A stretch of 52,189 nt of DNA from Cupriavidus sp. (GTDB lineage Bacteria > Pseudomonadota > Gammaproteobacteria > Burkholderiales > Burkholderiaceae): the NCBI GenBank assembly GCA_031180665.1, contig JAPSLP010000037.1:1-52189 (forward strand), in the 5' to 3' direction. Each line of letters begins with the position of its first letter. The stretch's first letter is position 1. The position numbers and the translations under genes were made by a program. Below, in pieces: positions 14,730 to 23,942 of the stretch. Under the pieces are notes generated by a model. The model saw only the letters and a list, made by a program, of their open reading frames with translations, searched no databases and was not told where the DNA came from.

Positions 14730-15914
14730 ATGACCGCGACCCTGCCAGGCCTGAAATTCGACCTGGGTGAAGACATCGAGATGCTGCGCGAGTCCGTGCA
14801 GTCCTGGGCTCAGGCCGAGCTGGCGCCGCGCGCGGCCGAGATCGACCGCACCGACCAGTTCCCGATGGACTGCTGGAAGAAGATGGGCGACCTCGGCGTG
14901 CTCGGCATCACCGTCGCCGAAGAGTACGGCGGCGCCAATATGGGCTATCTGGCCCACATGATCGCGATGGAGGAGATCAGCCGCGCCTCCGCCTCGGTCG
15001 GCCTGTCGTACGGCGCGCACTCGAACCTGTGCGTGAACCAGATCCACCGCAACGGCACGGCGGCGCAGAAGGCGAAATACCTGCCCAAGCTGGTGTCGGG
15101 CGAGTGGATCGGCGCGCTGGCGATGAGCGAGCCCAATGCCGGTTCCGATGTCGTCAGCATGAAGCTGCGGGCAGACCGCAAGGGCGACCGCTACGTGCTG
15201 AACGGCACCAAGATGTGGATCACCAACGGCCCGGACTGCGACGTGCTGGTGGTCTACGCCAAGACCGAGCCCGATCTCGGCGCGCGCGGCATGACGGCCT
15301 TCATCGTCGAGAAGGGCATGAAGGGCTTCTCGGTCGCCCAGAAGCTCGACAAGCTCGGCATGCGCGGCTCGCATACCGGCGAGCTGGTGTTCCAGGACGT
15401 CGAGGTGCCGGCCGAGAACATCCTCGGCGCCGAGAACGGCGGCGCCAAGGTGCTGATGAGCGGCCTGGATTACGAGCGCGCGGTGCTGTCCGGCGGCCCG
15501 GTCGGCATCATGCAGGCTTGCATGGACGTGGTCACGCCGTACATCCACGACCGCAAGCAGTTCGGCCAGAGCATTGGCGAATTCCAGCTGATCCAGGGCA
15601 AGATCGCCGACATGTACACCACGCTGCAGGCGGCGCGCAGCTATCTGTACACCGTGGGCAAGAACCTGGACGCGCTCGGCAGCGAGCACGTGCGCCAGGT
15701 GCGCAAGGATTGCGCGGCGGTGATCCTCTATACGGCCGAAAAGGCGACCTGGATGGCCGGCGAATCGGTGCAGATCCTCGGCGGCAACGGCTATATCAAC
15801 GAATATCCGACCGGCCGCCTGTGGCGCGACGCCAAGCTGTACGAGATCGGCGCCGGCACCTCGGAGATCCGCCGCATGCTGATCGGCCGCGAACTGTTCT
15901 CCGAAACGATGTGA
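14730..15914 (+). CDS. liuA: Isovaleryl-CoA dehydrogenase
   Basis: A 394-residue FAD-dependent acyl-CoA dehydrogenase oxidising isovaleryl-CoA to 3-methylcrotonyl-CoA. The diagnostic feature is the catalytic base E249 in SGLDYERAVLSGGPVGIMQ, the isovaleryl-CoA dehydrogenase position. The usual C-terminal Glu of other family members is replaced (YEIGAGTSEIRRM). FAD-binding motifs AMSEPNAGSD and WITNG are present. The ribosome site is CAGGAGAC. First core enzyme of the liu pathway, downstream of LiuR and its operator. Confidence 0.95.
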   Translation: MTATLPGLKFDLGEDIEMLRESVQSWAQAELAPRAAEIDRTDQFPMDCWKKMGDLGVLGITVAEEYGGANMGYLAHMIAMEEISRASASVGLSYGAHSNLCVNQIHRNGTAAQKAKYLPKLVSGEWIGALAMSEPNAGSDVVSMKLRADRKGDRYVLNGTKMWITNGPDCDVLVVYAKTEPDLGARGMTAFIVEKGMKGFSVAQKLDKLGMRGSHTGELVFQDVEVPAENILGAENGGAKVLMSGLDYERAVLSGGPVGIMQACMDVVTPYIHDRKQFGQSIGEFQLIQGKIADMYTTLQAARSYLYTVGKNLDALGSEHVRQVRKDCAAVILYTAEKATWMAGESVQILGGNGYINEYPTGRLWRDAKLYEIGAGTSEIRRMLIGRELFSETM

Positions 15915-16052
15915 CGGCGAGGTAAGGACAAGCGAGCGCCGTGCAGGGTGCGCCGCTCCGCGGTTGGGGCGGCGGCACCGATGCCTCGCCCGAAGCGCTT
16001 ACAATCACCCCTGATATCCAGCCTCGCCGCAGCGAGCGCTGCATGGACAGGG

Positions 16053-16088
16053 TTCCAGCCGATATTCCAGCCGATATTCCAGCCGATT
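16053..16088. repeat. 12-bp tandem repeat, three units
   Basis: Three consecutive copies of TTCCAGCCGATA (the last ends TT instead of TA), located 45-80 bases before the aceK start. A different 12-bp unit is also repeated about three times at 21941-21973. Copy number may vary between strains. Confidence 0.85.
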
Positions 16089-16132
16089 TCGCCGTCCGAA
16101 TCCCACCCGCGCCCAGGTAGTCCGTCCCAGCC

Positions 16133-17950
16133 ATGTCCCACTTCCCGAAACTGCTGTCGTCGCAGATCGCCTACGATGTGGCGCGCACCATGCTGGACGG
16201 GTTCGACAAGCACTACCGGCTGTTTCGCGAGGTCAGCATCCAGGCCAAGGTCCGCTTCGAGGCGGGCGACTGGGCCGGGCTGCAGCAGCTGCAGCGCGAC
16301 CGCATCGCGTTCTACAACGAGCGCGTGCGCGAAACCACGGTGATCCTCGAGGACGAGTACGACGCCGAGCAGATCGAGGACGAGATCTGGCAGCAGATCA
16401 AGCTGCATTACATCGGGCTGCTGACCAACCACCACCAGCCCGAGCTGGCCGAGACCTTCTTCAATTCGGTCTTCACCCGCATCCTGCATCGCTCGTACTT
16501 CAACAACGACTTCATCTTCGTGCGCCCGGCGATCTCGACCGAATACATCGAGAACGAGGAATCGCCGACTCGTCCGACCTTCCGCGCCTACTATCCGGGC
16601 AGCCGCGAGGGCATGGCCGACTGCTTCGAACGGATCGTGCACAACTTCCAGCTCGAGCGGCCGTACGAGGACCTGAAGCGCGATATCGGCTATGTGGTGC
16701 GCGCGGTCACCGAGCACCTGGGCGACTTCCGCATTGCGCCCAATTTCCAGATCCACGTGCTCTCGTCGCTGTTCTTCCGCAACAAGTCGGCCTTCATCAT
16801 CGGCCGCGTGCTGAATGGCGACCGCACGTATCCGCTGGCGATCCCGATCGTGCACGGGCCGTCGGGCAGGCTGGCGCTCGACACCGTGCTGCTGCGCAAG
16901 GAACAGCTGCTGATCCTGTTCTCGTTCACGCATTCGTATTTCATGGTCGACATGGAGATCCCGTCGGCCTACGTGACCTTTCTGCGCGACATCATGCCGC
17001 GCAAGCCGCGCGCGGAGATCTATACCTCGCTGGGTTTGCAGAAGCAGGGCAAGAACCTGTTCTACCGCGACTTCCTGCACCACCTGCAGCATTCGTCGGA
17101 CAAGTTCATCATCGCCCCCGGCATCCGTGGGCTGGTGATGCTGGTATTCACGCTGCCGTCCTATCCCTATGTGTTCAAGGTGATCAAGGACTTCTATCCG
17201 GCGCCGAAGGAAACCACGCGCGAGCTGATCAAGTCCAAGTACCAGCTGGTCAAGCAGCACGACCGCGTCGGCCGCATGGCGGACACGCTGGAATATTCGG
17301 ACGTCGCCTTTCCGCTGTCGCGCTTCGACGATGCGCTGGTGCGCGAGCTGCACGAGCATGCGCCGTCGATGATCGAATACCAGCGCGCCAAGGACGGCAC
17401 CGAGGAAATCGTGGTGCGCCATCTCTATATCGAACGCCGCATGACGCCGCTGAACATCTATCTGCAGGAAGGCACCGACGAGCAGGTCGAGCACGGCATC
17501 ATCGAATACGGCAATGCGATCAAGGAACTGATGGCCGCCAACATCTTCCCCGGCGACATGCTGTACAAGAACTTCGGCGTCACGCGCCACGGGCGCGTGG
17601 TGTTCTACGACTACGACGAGATCGAATACCTGACCGACTGCAATATCCGCCACGTACCAACCCCGCGCAACGAGGAAGAGGAGATGTCGGGCGAGGTCTG
17701 GTACAGCGTCGGCCGCCACGACATCTTTCCCGAAACCTTCCGCACGTTCCTGCTGGGGGACCCGCGCGTGCGCGCGGCCTTCCTGCGGCACCATGCGGAC
17801 TTTTTCGATCCTGCCCTGTGGCAGGGACACAAGGACCGGCTGCTGGCCGGACATGTTCATGACTTCTACGCTTACCATGCATCGGAACGCTTTATCCATC
17901 GATACGGCCCAACCGAATCCGGCGACGAGCCGGCAAGGAGGGCAGCATGA
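16133..17950 (+). CDS. aceK: Isocitrate dehydrogenase kinase/phosphatase
   Basis: A 605-residue bifunctional enzyme that phosphorylates and dephosphorylates isocitrate dehydrogenase, switching carbon between the TCA cycle and the glyoxylate shunt. The whole protein matches AceK in length and order: regulatory N-terminal half (about 1-310), then the kinase-like half with YPYVFKVIKDFYPAPKETTR, the ERRMTPLNIYLQEG segment, LYKNFGVTRHGRVVFYDYDE (catalytic loop and metal site) and a C-terminal helical region. Its stop overlaps the start of can by four bases. It suits acetate or acetyl-CoA growth, as produced by leucine breakdown. Confidence 0.97.
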   Translation: MSHFPKLLSSQIAYDVARTMLDGFDKHYRLFREVSIQAKVRFEAGDWAGLQQLQRDRIAFYNERVRETTVILEDEYDAEQIEDEIWQQIKLHYIGLLTNHHQPELAETFFNSVFTRILHRSYFNNDFIFVRPAISTEYIENEESPTRPTFRAYYPGSREGMADCFERIVHNFQLERPYEDLKRDIGYVVRAVTEHLGDFRIAPNFQIHVLSSLFFRNKSAFIIGRVLNGDRTYPLAIPIVHGPSGRLALDTVLLRKEQLLILFSFTHSYFMVDMEIPSAYVTFLRDIMPRKPRAEIYTSLGLQKQGKNLFYRDFLHHLQHSSDKFIIAPGIRGLVMLVFTLPSYPYVFKVIKDFYPAPKETTRELIKSKYQLVKQHDRVGRMADTLEYSDVAFPLSRFDDALVRELHEHAPSMIEYQRAKDGTEEIVVRHLYIERRMTPLNIYLQEGTDEQVEHGIIEYGNAIKELMAANIFPGDMLYKNFGVTRHGRVVFYDYDEIEYLTDCNIRHVPTPRNEEEEMSGEVWYSVGRHDIFPETFRTFLLGDPRVRAAFLRHHADFFDPALWQGHKDRLLAGHVHDFYAYHASERFIHRYGPTESGDEPARRAA

Positions 17951-18618
17951 CTGACGCCATCGCCCAGCTGTTTCGCAACAACCGCGAATGGGTCGACCGC
18001 GTCAACGCGGAAGATCCGAATTTCTTCACCAGCCTGGCCAACCAGCAGGCGCCCGAATATCTGTGGATCGGCTGCTCCGATTCGCGCGTGCCCGCCAACC
18101 AGATCCTGGGACTGGCGCCGGGCGAGGTGTTCGTCCACCGCAATATCGCCAACGTGATCGCGCACAGCGACCTGAACGCGCTGTCGGTGATCCAGTTCGC
18201 GGTCGAGGTGCTGAAGGTGCGCCATATCACCGTTGTGGGCCACTACGGCTGCGGCGGCGTCAAGGTCGCGCTCAAGCGCGAGCGCGTGGGTCTGGTCGAC
18301 AATTGGCTGCGCCATGTGCGCGACGTGGCCGACAAGCACGACGCCTACCTGGGCACCATCGTGCGCGAGGACGATGCGCACAGCCGCCTGTGCGAGCTCA
18401 ACGTGATCGAGCAGGTCAACAACGTCTGCCAGACCACGGTGATCCAGGACGCCTGGGCGCGCGGCCAGCAGGTCACGGTGCATGGCTGGATCTACGGCGT
18501 GTCCGACGGCCTGCTGCGCGACCTGGGCATGGCGGCGAGCAACAACGACGAACTGCGCGCGCAATTACAGGCGGCCTACCGGCAGTACGGGGACCCGCCG
18601 CATATTCCGGTGCGGTGA
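17947..18618 (+). CDS. can: Beta-class carbonic anhydrase
   Basis: A 223-residue zinc enzyme interconverting CO2 and bicarbonate. Zinc ligands are C43, H99 and C102, with the catalytic D45/R47 pair (IGCSDSRVPA and VVGHYGCGG). Length and sequence fit the Can/CynT2 type. The start overlaps the aceK stop (ATGA), and AAGGAGG lies just upstream, so it is coupled to aceK. Bicarbonate is a substrate of the methylcrotonyl-CoA carboxylase encoded downstream, a possible functional link. Confidence 0.96.
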   Translation: MTDAIAQLFRNNREWVDRVNAEDPNFFTSLANQQAPEYLWIGCSDSRVPANQILGLAPGEVFVHRNIANVIAHSDLNALSVIQFAVEVLKVRHITVVGHYGCGGVKVALKRERVGLVDNWLRHVRDVADKHDAYLGTIVREDDAHSRLCELNVIEQVNNVCQTTVIQDAWARGQQVTVHGWIYGVSDGLLRDLGMAASNNDELRAQLQAAYRQYGDPPHIPVR

Positions 18619-18662
18619 GGAAGGATTCAGTGACGAGGCGTCAAGCGCACCGATGACACGCT

Positions 18663-18787
18663 CCCCTCCCCCGCTTGCGGGGGAGGGGCTGGGGGAGAGG
18701 GAGGGGCGCTGGCAAGCGCTGAAGGCGTCGGCAGAACGACCGCTTTCCCTCTCCCCCGCCCCCTCTCCCGCAAGCGGGAGCGGGGAG
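18663..18787. repeat. Paired REP-like GC hairpins
   Basis: Two related palindromic units in opposite orientation. The first has a 12-bp stem CCCCTCCCCCGC/GCGGGGGAGGGG (18663-18688). The second has CTCCCGC-AA-GCGGGAG (18765-18780) flanked by matching C- and G-runs. They are separated by about 75 bases and lie between can and the thiolase gene, typical of dispersed intergenic palindromes in this group. Confidence 0.8.
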
Positions 18788-18824
18788 TAGCCAAAACCGC
18801 AGGACAACAAGCAAGGAGACCACC

Positions 18825-20006
18825 ATGCAAGACCCGATCGTGATCGTATCCGCGGCCCGCACACCGATGGCCGCATTCCAGGGCGAGTTCGCCAGCGTCA
18901 CGGCCCCGCAGCTTGGCGCCACCGCCATCCGCGCGGCGATCGAGCGCGCCGGCATCCAGCCGGAGCAGGTCCAGGAGGTGGTGTTCGGCTGCGTGCTGCC
19001 CGCCGGCCAGGGCCAGGCGCCCGCGCGCCAGGCCGCATTGGGCGCGGGGCTGCCGCTGTCGGTCGCCTGTACCACCGTCAACAAGATGTGCGGCTCCGGC
19101 ATGCGCGCCGCGATGACGGTGTACGACAGCCTGGTGGCGGGCTCCTATGAGATCGCCGTGGCCGGCGGCATGGAGAGCATGACAAATGCCCCGTACCTGA
19201 TCCCGAAGGGGCGCGGCGGCTATCGCATCGGTCACGGCATGATCTATGACCACATGATGCTCGACGGCCTCGAGGACGCCTACGAGAAGGGCCGCGCGAT
19301 GGGCACCTTCGGCGAGGACTGCGCGGCCAAGTACGGCTTCACGCGCGAGGCGCAGGACGCCTTCGCGATGGAGAGCGTGCGGCGCGCGCAGCAGGCCACC
19401 GAGCAGGGCGATTTCCGCTGGGAGATCGCGCCGGTCACGGTGGCGGCCAAGGGCGGCGATGTGGTGATCGACACCGACGAAGGCCCGCGCCGCATCAAGG
19501 TCGACAAGATCCCGTCGCTCAAGCCCGCCTTCGCCAAGGATGGCACCATCACCGCGGCCTCGTCGTCGTCGATCAACGACGGCGCCGCCGCGCTGGTGAT
19601 GATGCGCGAATCGACCGCGAAGGCGCTGGGCCTGCAGCCGCTGGCGCGGATGCTGGGCCATACCAGCCATGCGCAGGCGCCGGGCTGGTTCACCACCGCG
19701 CCGGTCGAGGCCATTGCCAAGCTGTATCGCAAGCTCGACTGGAACAGCGACAGCGTCGACCTGTTCGAGATCAACGAGGCCTTCGCCGTGGTGCCGATGG
19801 CCGCGATGCACGAACTGAAGATCCCGCGCGACAAGGTCAATATCCACGGCGGCGCCTGCGCGCTCGGCCATCCGATCGGTGCCTCCGGCGCGCGCATCAT
19901 GACCACGCTGATCGGCGCGCTGCGCAAGACCGGCGGCAAGCGCGGCGTGGCCAGCCTGTGCATCGGCGGCGGCGAAGCGACGGCGGTTGGCATCGAGCTC
20001 GTCTGA
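18825..20006 (+). CDS. Acetyl-CoA acetyltransferase (thiolase)
   Basis: A 393-residue thiolase joining or cleaving acetoacetyl-CoA. The nucleophile is C89 in VNKMCGSGM, the His is in GGACALGHPIGASGAR (about 350) and the second Cys is in ASLCIGGGEATAV (about 380). Length and motifs fit the biosynthetic/degradative tetrameric thiolase family. The ribosome site is AAGGAGACC. In this context it probably processes acetoacetate-derived acetoacetyl-CoA from leucine degradation, though it could serve polyhydroxybutyrate metabolism. Confidence 0.94.
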   Translation: MQDPIVIVSAARTPMAAFQGEFASVTAPQLGATAIRAAIERAGIQPEQVQEVVFGCVLPAGQGQAPARQAALGAGLPLSVACTTVNKMCGSGMRAAMTVYDSLVAGSYEIAVAGGMESMTNAPYLIPKGRGGYRIGHGMIYDHMMLDGLEDAYEKGRAMGTFGEDCAAKYGFTREAQDAFAMESVRRAQQATEQGDFRWEIAPVTVAAKGGDVVIDTDEGPRRIKVDKIPSLKPAFAKDGTITAASSSSINDGAAALVMMRESTAKALGLQPLARMLGHTSHAQAPGWFTTAPVEAIAKLYRKLDWNSDSVDLFEINEAFAVVPMAAMHELKIPRDKVNIHGGACALGHPIGASGARIMTTLIGALRKTGGKRGVASLCIGGGEATAVGIELV

Positions 20007-20070
20007 GCGCCGCCGGCCCGAACGCCACCCGGACCCTTGTCCCTGCACCCCGACCTGACAGGAGGCTAGC

Positions 20071-20751
20071 TTGCCAACCGCACTGATACTCGGCGCCTCG
20101 CGCGGCATCGGCCTGGAGTTCGTCCGCCAGTACCGCGCCGACGGCTGGCGCGTGATCGCCACCGCCCGCAGCGACGAAGGGCTGGCCGCGCTCAAATCGC
20201 TGGGCGCGGAGGCGCACCGCGTCGACCTGACCGAGGCCGATCAGGTCGCGGGCCTGGGCTGGACGCTGGACGGTGAATCGCTCGACGTGGCGGTCTACAA
20301 CGCCGGCGTGATCGGCCCGCGCACCGAGGGCGCGCAGCCGGTCTCGGTCGAGGAGTTCGACGACGTGATGCATGCCAATGTGCTCGGGCCGATGATGGCG
20401 CTGCCGCTGGTGCTGCCCTTCGTCGAAACCGGCCGCGGCGGCAAGGGCGGCGTGCTGGCGGTGCTGTCCTCGCGCATGGGCAGCATCGGCGCGATGGAGA
20501 GCAATCGCAGCTGGCTGTATCGCGTCAGCAAGGCGGCGGTCAACGCGGCGCTCAAATCGGTGTCGCTCGACGCGCGCCATGCGGTCTGCCTCGCGCTGCA
20601 TCCGGGCTGGGTCCGGACCGACATGGGCGGCACGGGCGCCGACCTGGCGCCGCAGCAGAGCGTGTCCGGCATGCGCCGCGTGCTGGCCGGCGCCACCGCG
20701 CAGGACAACGGCGGTTTCCGCAACTACGACGGCAGCGTGCTGCCCTGGTGA
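20071..20751 (+). CDS. Short-chain dehydrogenase (TTG start)
   Basis: A 226-residue SDR with GASRGIG (8-14), YNAG (76-79), the S133/S134 region VLSSRMGS and Y150-x3-K154 in YRVSKAAV, most like the sniffer/carbonyl-reductase type. The start is TTG at 20071, six bases after a perfect AGGAGG (20060-20065); no ATG fits. It lies between a thiolase and an acyl-CoA dehydrogenase and ends seven bases before the latter, so it is probably part of an acyl-CoA degradation operon. Substrate unknown. Confidence 0.9.
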   Translation: MPTALILGASRGIGLEFVRQYRADGWRVIATARSDEGLAALKSLGAEAHRVDLTEADQVAGLGWTLDGESLDVAVYNAGVIGPRTEGAQPVSVEEFDDVMHANVLGPMMALPLVLPFVETGRGGKGGVLAVLSSRMGSIGAMESNRSWLYRVSKAAVNAALKSVSLDARHAVCLALHPGWVRTDMGGTGADLAPQQSVSGMRRVLAGATAQDNGGFRNYDGSVLPW

Positions 20752-20758
20752 GGTCCCG

Positions 20759-21889
20759 ATGCTGCTCAGTCCCGAACAGGAAATGATCCGCGATGCGGTG
20801 CGGCAGTTTGCGCAGGAGGTGATCGCGCCGCAGGCCGCGGCGTGGGATCGCGACAAGACCTTTCCGAAGGAGGTCCACCGCGAGCTCGCGGCGATGGGCA
20901 CCTATGGCGTGGCCGTGCCCGAAGCCTATGGCGGCGCGGGCCTGGACTACCTGTCGCTGGCGCTGATCCTGGAGGAGATCGCCGCCGGCGACGGCGGTAC
21001 CTCGACCGTGATCAGCGTCAACAACTGCCCGGTCTGCAGCATGCTGATGGCCTTCGCCGACGAGGCGCAGAAGCAGCGGTGGCTGGTACCGCTGGCCAGG
21101 GGCGAGATGCTCGGCGCGTTCTGCCTGACCGAGCCGCATGTCGGCTCGGACGCCGCGGCACTGCGCACCACCGCGACACGCGATGGCGATCATTACGTAC
21201 TCAATGGCGTCAAGCAGTTCATCACCAGCGGCAAGCACGCCGATGTCGCGATCGTGATGGCGGTCACCGACAAGGCCGCCGGCAAGCGCGGCATCAGCGC
21301 CTTCCTGGTGCCGACCGATACCCCTGGCTATGTCGTCGCCCGCCTGGAAGACAAGCTCGGCCAGCATTCGTCGGACACCGCGCAGATCGTGTTCGAGGAT
21401 TGCCGCGTGCCGGCCGCCAATCTGCTGGGCGAGGAGGGCGCAGGCTACAAGATGGCGCTGTCCGGGCTGGAAGGCGGTCGCATCGGCATCGCCGCGCAGA
21501 GCGTCGGCATGGCGCGCGCGGCCTTCGAGGCGGCGCTGGCCTATTCGAAGGAGCGCGAGAGCTTCGGCCAGCCGCTCTTTGCGCATCAGGCGGTGCAGTT
21601 CCGCCTGGCCGAGATGGCGACGCGCATCGAGGTCGCGCGCCAGATGATCTGGCATGCCGCCGCGCTGAAGGACGCCGGCCGGCCCTGCCTGAAGGAAGCC
21701 GCGATGGCCAAGCTCAATGCCAGCGAGATGGCCGAGGCGGTCTGCTCGGATGCGATCCAGGTGTTCGGCGGCTATGGCTATGTCAGCGACTTCCCGGTCG
21801 AGCGGATCTACCGCGATGTGCGGGTCTGCCAGATCTACGAGGGCACCAGCGACATCCAGAAGATGCTGATCGCGCGGGCGCTGGCGTGA
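20759..21889 (+). CDS. Short/branched-chain acyl-CoA dehydrogenase
   Basis: A 376-residue FAD acyl-CoA dehydrogenase. Unlike LiuA it keeps the canonical catalytic Glu near the C-terminus (E361 in QIYEGTSDIQKML) and has Gly in the position used by isovaleryl-CoA dehydrogenase (LSGLEGGRIGIA). It therefore belongs to the butyryl/2-methylbutyryl-CoA dehydrogenase type. FAD motifs FCLTEPHVGSD and FITSG are present. The start at 20759 is seven bases after the SDR stop; the longer in-frame sequence overlaps that gene. Likely role in isoleucine, valine or short fatty acid oxidation. Confidence 0.92.
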   Translation: MLLSPEQEMIRDAVRQFAQEVIAPQAAAWDRDKTFPKEVHRELAAMGTYGVAVPEAYGGAGLDYLSLALILEEIAAGDGGTSTVISVNNCPVCSMLMAFADEAQKQRWLVPLARGEMLGAFCLTEPHVGSDAAALRTTATRDGDHYVLNGVKQFITSGKHADVAIVMAVTDKAAGKRGISAFLVPTDTPGYVVARLEDKLGQHSSDTAQIVFEDCRVPAANLLGEEGAGYKMALSGLEGGRIGIAAQSVGMARAAFEAALAYSKERESFGQPLFAHQAVQFRLAEMATRIEVARQMIWHAAALKDAGRPCLKEAAMAKLNASEMAEAVCSDAIQVFGGYGYVSDFPVERIYRDVRVCQIYEGTSDIQKMLIARALA

Positions 21890-21940
21890 GCCGCGCGCAA
21901 CCGGTCGTTCGAAGTCGCAGTCGTTCCCGCTGCCGTTCCC

Positions 21941-21973
21941 GTTCGCCGCTTTGTTCGCCGCTTTGTTCGCCGC
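21941..21973. repeat. 12-bp tandem repeat, 2.75 units
   Basis: Unit GTTCGCCGCTTT repeated twice in full plus GTTCGCCGC, in the short gap before the isomerase gene. It is preceded by a looser CGTTCCCG-type repeat (about 21920-21940). Compare the 12-bp triplet before aceK. Confidence 0.85.
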
Positions 21974-21994
21974 ACCCCTCGCCCAGGACCTGAC

Positions 21995-22654
21995 ATGACC
22001 GCTGCCCCCATCGACTTCTATTTCGACTTTTCGTCGCCCTACGGCTACTTCGCCAGCACGCGCATCGACGACCTCGCGCGCCAGTACGGTCGCAGCGTCG
22101 CCTGGCATCCGATCCTGCTTGGCGTGGTATTCAAGACCACCGGCATGGCGCCGCTGCCGCAGATTCCGCTCAAGGGCGACTACAGCTGGCGCGATTTCGA
22201 ACGGACCGCGCGCCACCACGGCATTGCCTACCGCCGGCCGTCGAACTTCCCGCTGCCCACCACCCAGGCCGCGCGCGCGATGCTGTGGCTGCAGAACCAT
22301 CACGCCGCCGAGGTGGCGGTGCGCTTCGCCAAGGCGGTGTACCGCGCCTACTTCGTCGACGACATCAACATCGCCGAGCCGGCCGAGCTGGTGAAGATCG
22401 CCGCGGCGCTGGACCTCGACGCCAACGCGATGGACGCCGGCGCCAGCAGCCAGCCGGTCAAGGACCAGCTGAAGGCCGAGATGGAGGTGGCGATGGCCAA
22501 GGGCGTGTTCGGCTCGCCCTTCGTCATCGTCGATGGCGAACCCTATTGGGGCTTCGACCGCTTCGACCAGATCGAGGCCCTGCTCAAGAGCGGCACGCCC
22601 ACCGAGTTGCGGGCCGTGCCGACCCCCGATTTCAAGGAAAAGAAACCCGCATGA
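21995..22654 (+). CDS. 2-hydroxychromene-2-carboxylate isomerase-like (DsbA-fold) protein
   Basis: A 219-residue thioredoxin/kappa-GST-fold protein of the DsbA family without a CxxC site. The active-site Ser lies in FYFDFSSPYGYFAS (about residue 13-14), and the C-terminal GVFGSPFVIVDGEPYWGFDR matches 2-hydroxychromene-2-carboxylate isomerases. Those act with glutathione in naphthalene breakdown, but many relatives have other substrates. It overlaps the HAD gene by four bases (ATGA). Inference: a glutathione-dependent isomerase or transferase in the same operon as the acyl-CoA dehydrogenase. Confidence 0.88.
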   Translation: MTAAPIDFYFDFSSPYGYFASTRIDDLARQYGRSVAWHPILLGVVFKTTGMAPLPQIPLKGDYSWRDFERTARHHGIAYRRPSNFPLPTTQAARAMLWLQNHHAAEVAVRFAKAVYRAYFVDDINIAEPAELVKIAAALDLDANAMDAGASSQPVKDQLKAEMEVAMAKGVFGSPFVIVDGEPYWGFDRFDQIEALLKSGTPTELRAVPTPDFKEKKPA

Positions 22655-23373
22655 CCCTCAGTGCTTCCCCCTCCCGCGACCGCGCCAGCGCCCAGCCTTC
22701 CCGCCGCTTCGACTGCGTGATCTTCGATTGCGACGGCGTGCTGGTCGACAGCGAGCCGATCGTCAATCGCGTGCTGAACCAGATGCTCAACGAGCTCGGC
22801 ATCGCGATCTCGCTGGAGGATTCGACCGCGCTGTTCCTCGGCCGCGCCGTGCGCGAGGAACTCGACACCATCGAGCGGATGCGCGGCGCGCCGCTGCCGG
22901 AGAACTGGCTGTCGCACTGGCTGGCCCGGCGCAATCAAGTGCTGGAGGCCGAGGTCGAGGCCGTGCCACATGTGCGCGACGCCATCGCCGCGATCGCCAC
23001 GACCGGCATGCCGCTGTGCGTGGCCTCGGGCGCGGACCGCGTCAAGGTCAAGCTGCAACTGACGCGCACCGGCTTGCTGGAGCTGTTCCAGCACGATGCC
23101 GACGGCCAGCAGCGCGAGCACGTGTTCTCCGCCACCGAGGTCGAGCGCAGCAAGCCCGCGCCCGATGTCTATCTGCTGGCGGCGCGCACGATGGGCGTGG
23201 AGCCGTCGCGCTGCGCGGTGGTGGAAGACAGCCCGGCCGGCATCACCGCCGGCGTGGCGGCCGGCATGACGGTGTTCGGCTATGCCGCGCGCAACGATTC
23301 CGCGATGCTGCGCGAGGCCGGCGCCCACACGATCTTCACCGATATGCGGCAGCTGCCGGAGCTGGTGGCATGA
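22651..23373 (+). CDS. HAD-superfamily hydrolase
   Basis: A 240-residue HAD phosphatase of the phosphoglycolate/beta-phosphoglucomutase-like group: nucleophile D26 and acid D28 in IFDCDGVLVDSE, motif II VASGA, Lys in ERSKPAPDVYLLA and the acidic pair in VVEDSPAGITAG. The cap domain is the small helical C1 type. It overlaps its neighbours by four bases on both sides. Substrate not predictable from sequence. Confidence 0.9.
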   Translation: MTLSASPSRDRASAQPSRRFDCVIFDCDGVLVDSEPIVNRVLNQMLNELGIAISLEDSTALFLGRAVREELDTIERMRGAPLPENWLSHWLARRNQVLEAEVEAVPHVRDAIAAIATTGMPLCVASGADRVKVKLQLTRTGLLELFQHDADGQQREHVFSATEVERSKPAPDVYLLAARTMGVEPSRCAVVEDSPAGITAGVAAGMTVFGYAARNDSAMLREAGAHTIFTDMRQLPELVA

Positions 23374-23840
23374 AGCGGGCGGCAGCGTCTTCGCGCGAGG
23401 ACGCCTGTCCCTGCGGCGGGGCCAGCTACGCCAACTGCTGCGGGCGCTTCCATCGCGGCGAGGCGCTGCCCGAGACCGCCGAGCAGCTGATGCGCTCGCG
23501 CTACAGCGCCTACGTGCTGAACGACGCGCAGTGGCTGCGCCAGAGCTGGCATCCGTCGACCTGCCCGGCGACGCTGGAGCAGGATCTGGCGCAGGACGCG
23601 GCGCAGGACCATCGCGGCGCACGCACGCAGTGGCTGGGCCTGACCATCGTCGCGCATGCCCCGCAGGACGACACGCACGCCGAGGTCGAATTCGTCGCCC
23701 GCTACAAGGTCGGCGGGCGCGCGTCGCGGCTGCACGAGCGCAGCGGCTTCGTGCGCGAGCCGCGCGTGCCCGGCGAAGCGCCGCGCTGGCTGTACCTGGA
23801 CGGGGAGATCAGCGAGGAAGCGCCGCGGGCAAGCAAATGA
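23370..23840 (+). CDS. YchJ-like UPF0225 protein with SEC-C motif
   Basis: A 156-residue protein starting with a zinc-binding SEC-C motif: C13-x-C15 and C23-C24-x3-H28 in ACPCGGASYANCCGRFH. An NTF2-like domain follows, with the YchJ signature AEQLMRSRYSAYVLND and GRASRLHERSGFVRE. Translation is coupled to the HAD gene through ATGA. The family is widespread and of unknown function. Confidence 0.9.
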   Translation: MKRAAASSREDACPCGGASYANCCGRFHRGEALPETAEQLMRSRYSAYVLNDAQWLRQSWHPSTCPATLEQDLAQDAAQDHRGARTQWLGLTIVAHAPQDDTHAEVEFVARYKVGGRASRLHERSGFVREPRVPGEAPRWLYLDGEISEEAPRASK

Positions 23841-23890
23841 ATCTCGCCGCCGCCGCACGCTGAATATCCGCACCGCGAACCGACGCATCC

Positions 23891-23915
23891 ATCGCAACGC
23901 ACTCATCGCAACGCA
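23891..23915. repeat. Short direct repeat before liuB
   Basis: The 11-base sequence ATCGCAACGCA occurs at 23891-23901 and again at 23905-23915, a 14-base period. It is in the 102-base gap before liuB and could be a regulatory site or chance. Confidence 0.5.
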
Positions 23916-23942
23916 TCACAAGATCAGGAAGAGACAGACCCG

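Noticed and set aside
16053..16088. Possible CRISPR-like repeats
   Set aside because: Units are 12 bases in direct tandem without spacers, so not a CRISPR array. The same applies to 21941-21973 and 27331-27375.
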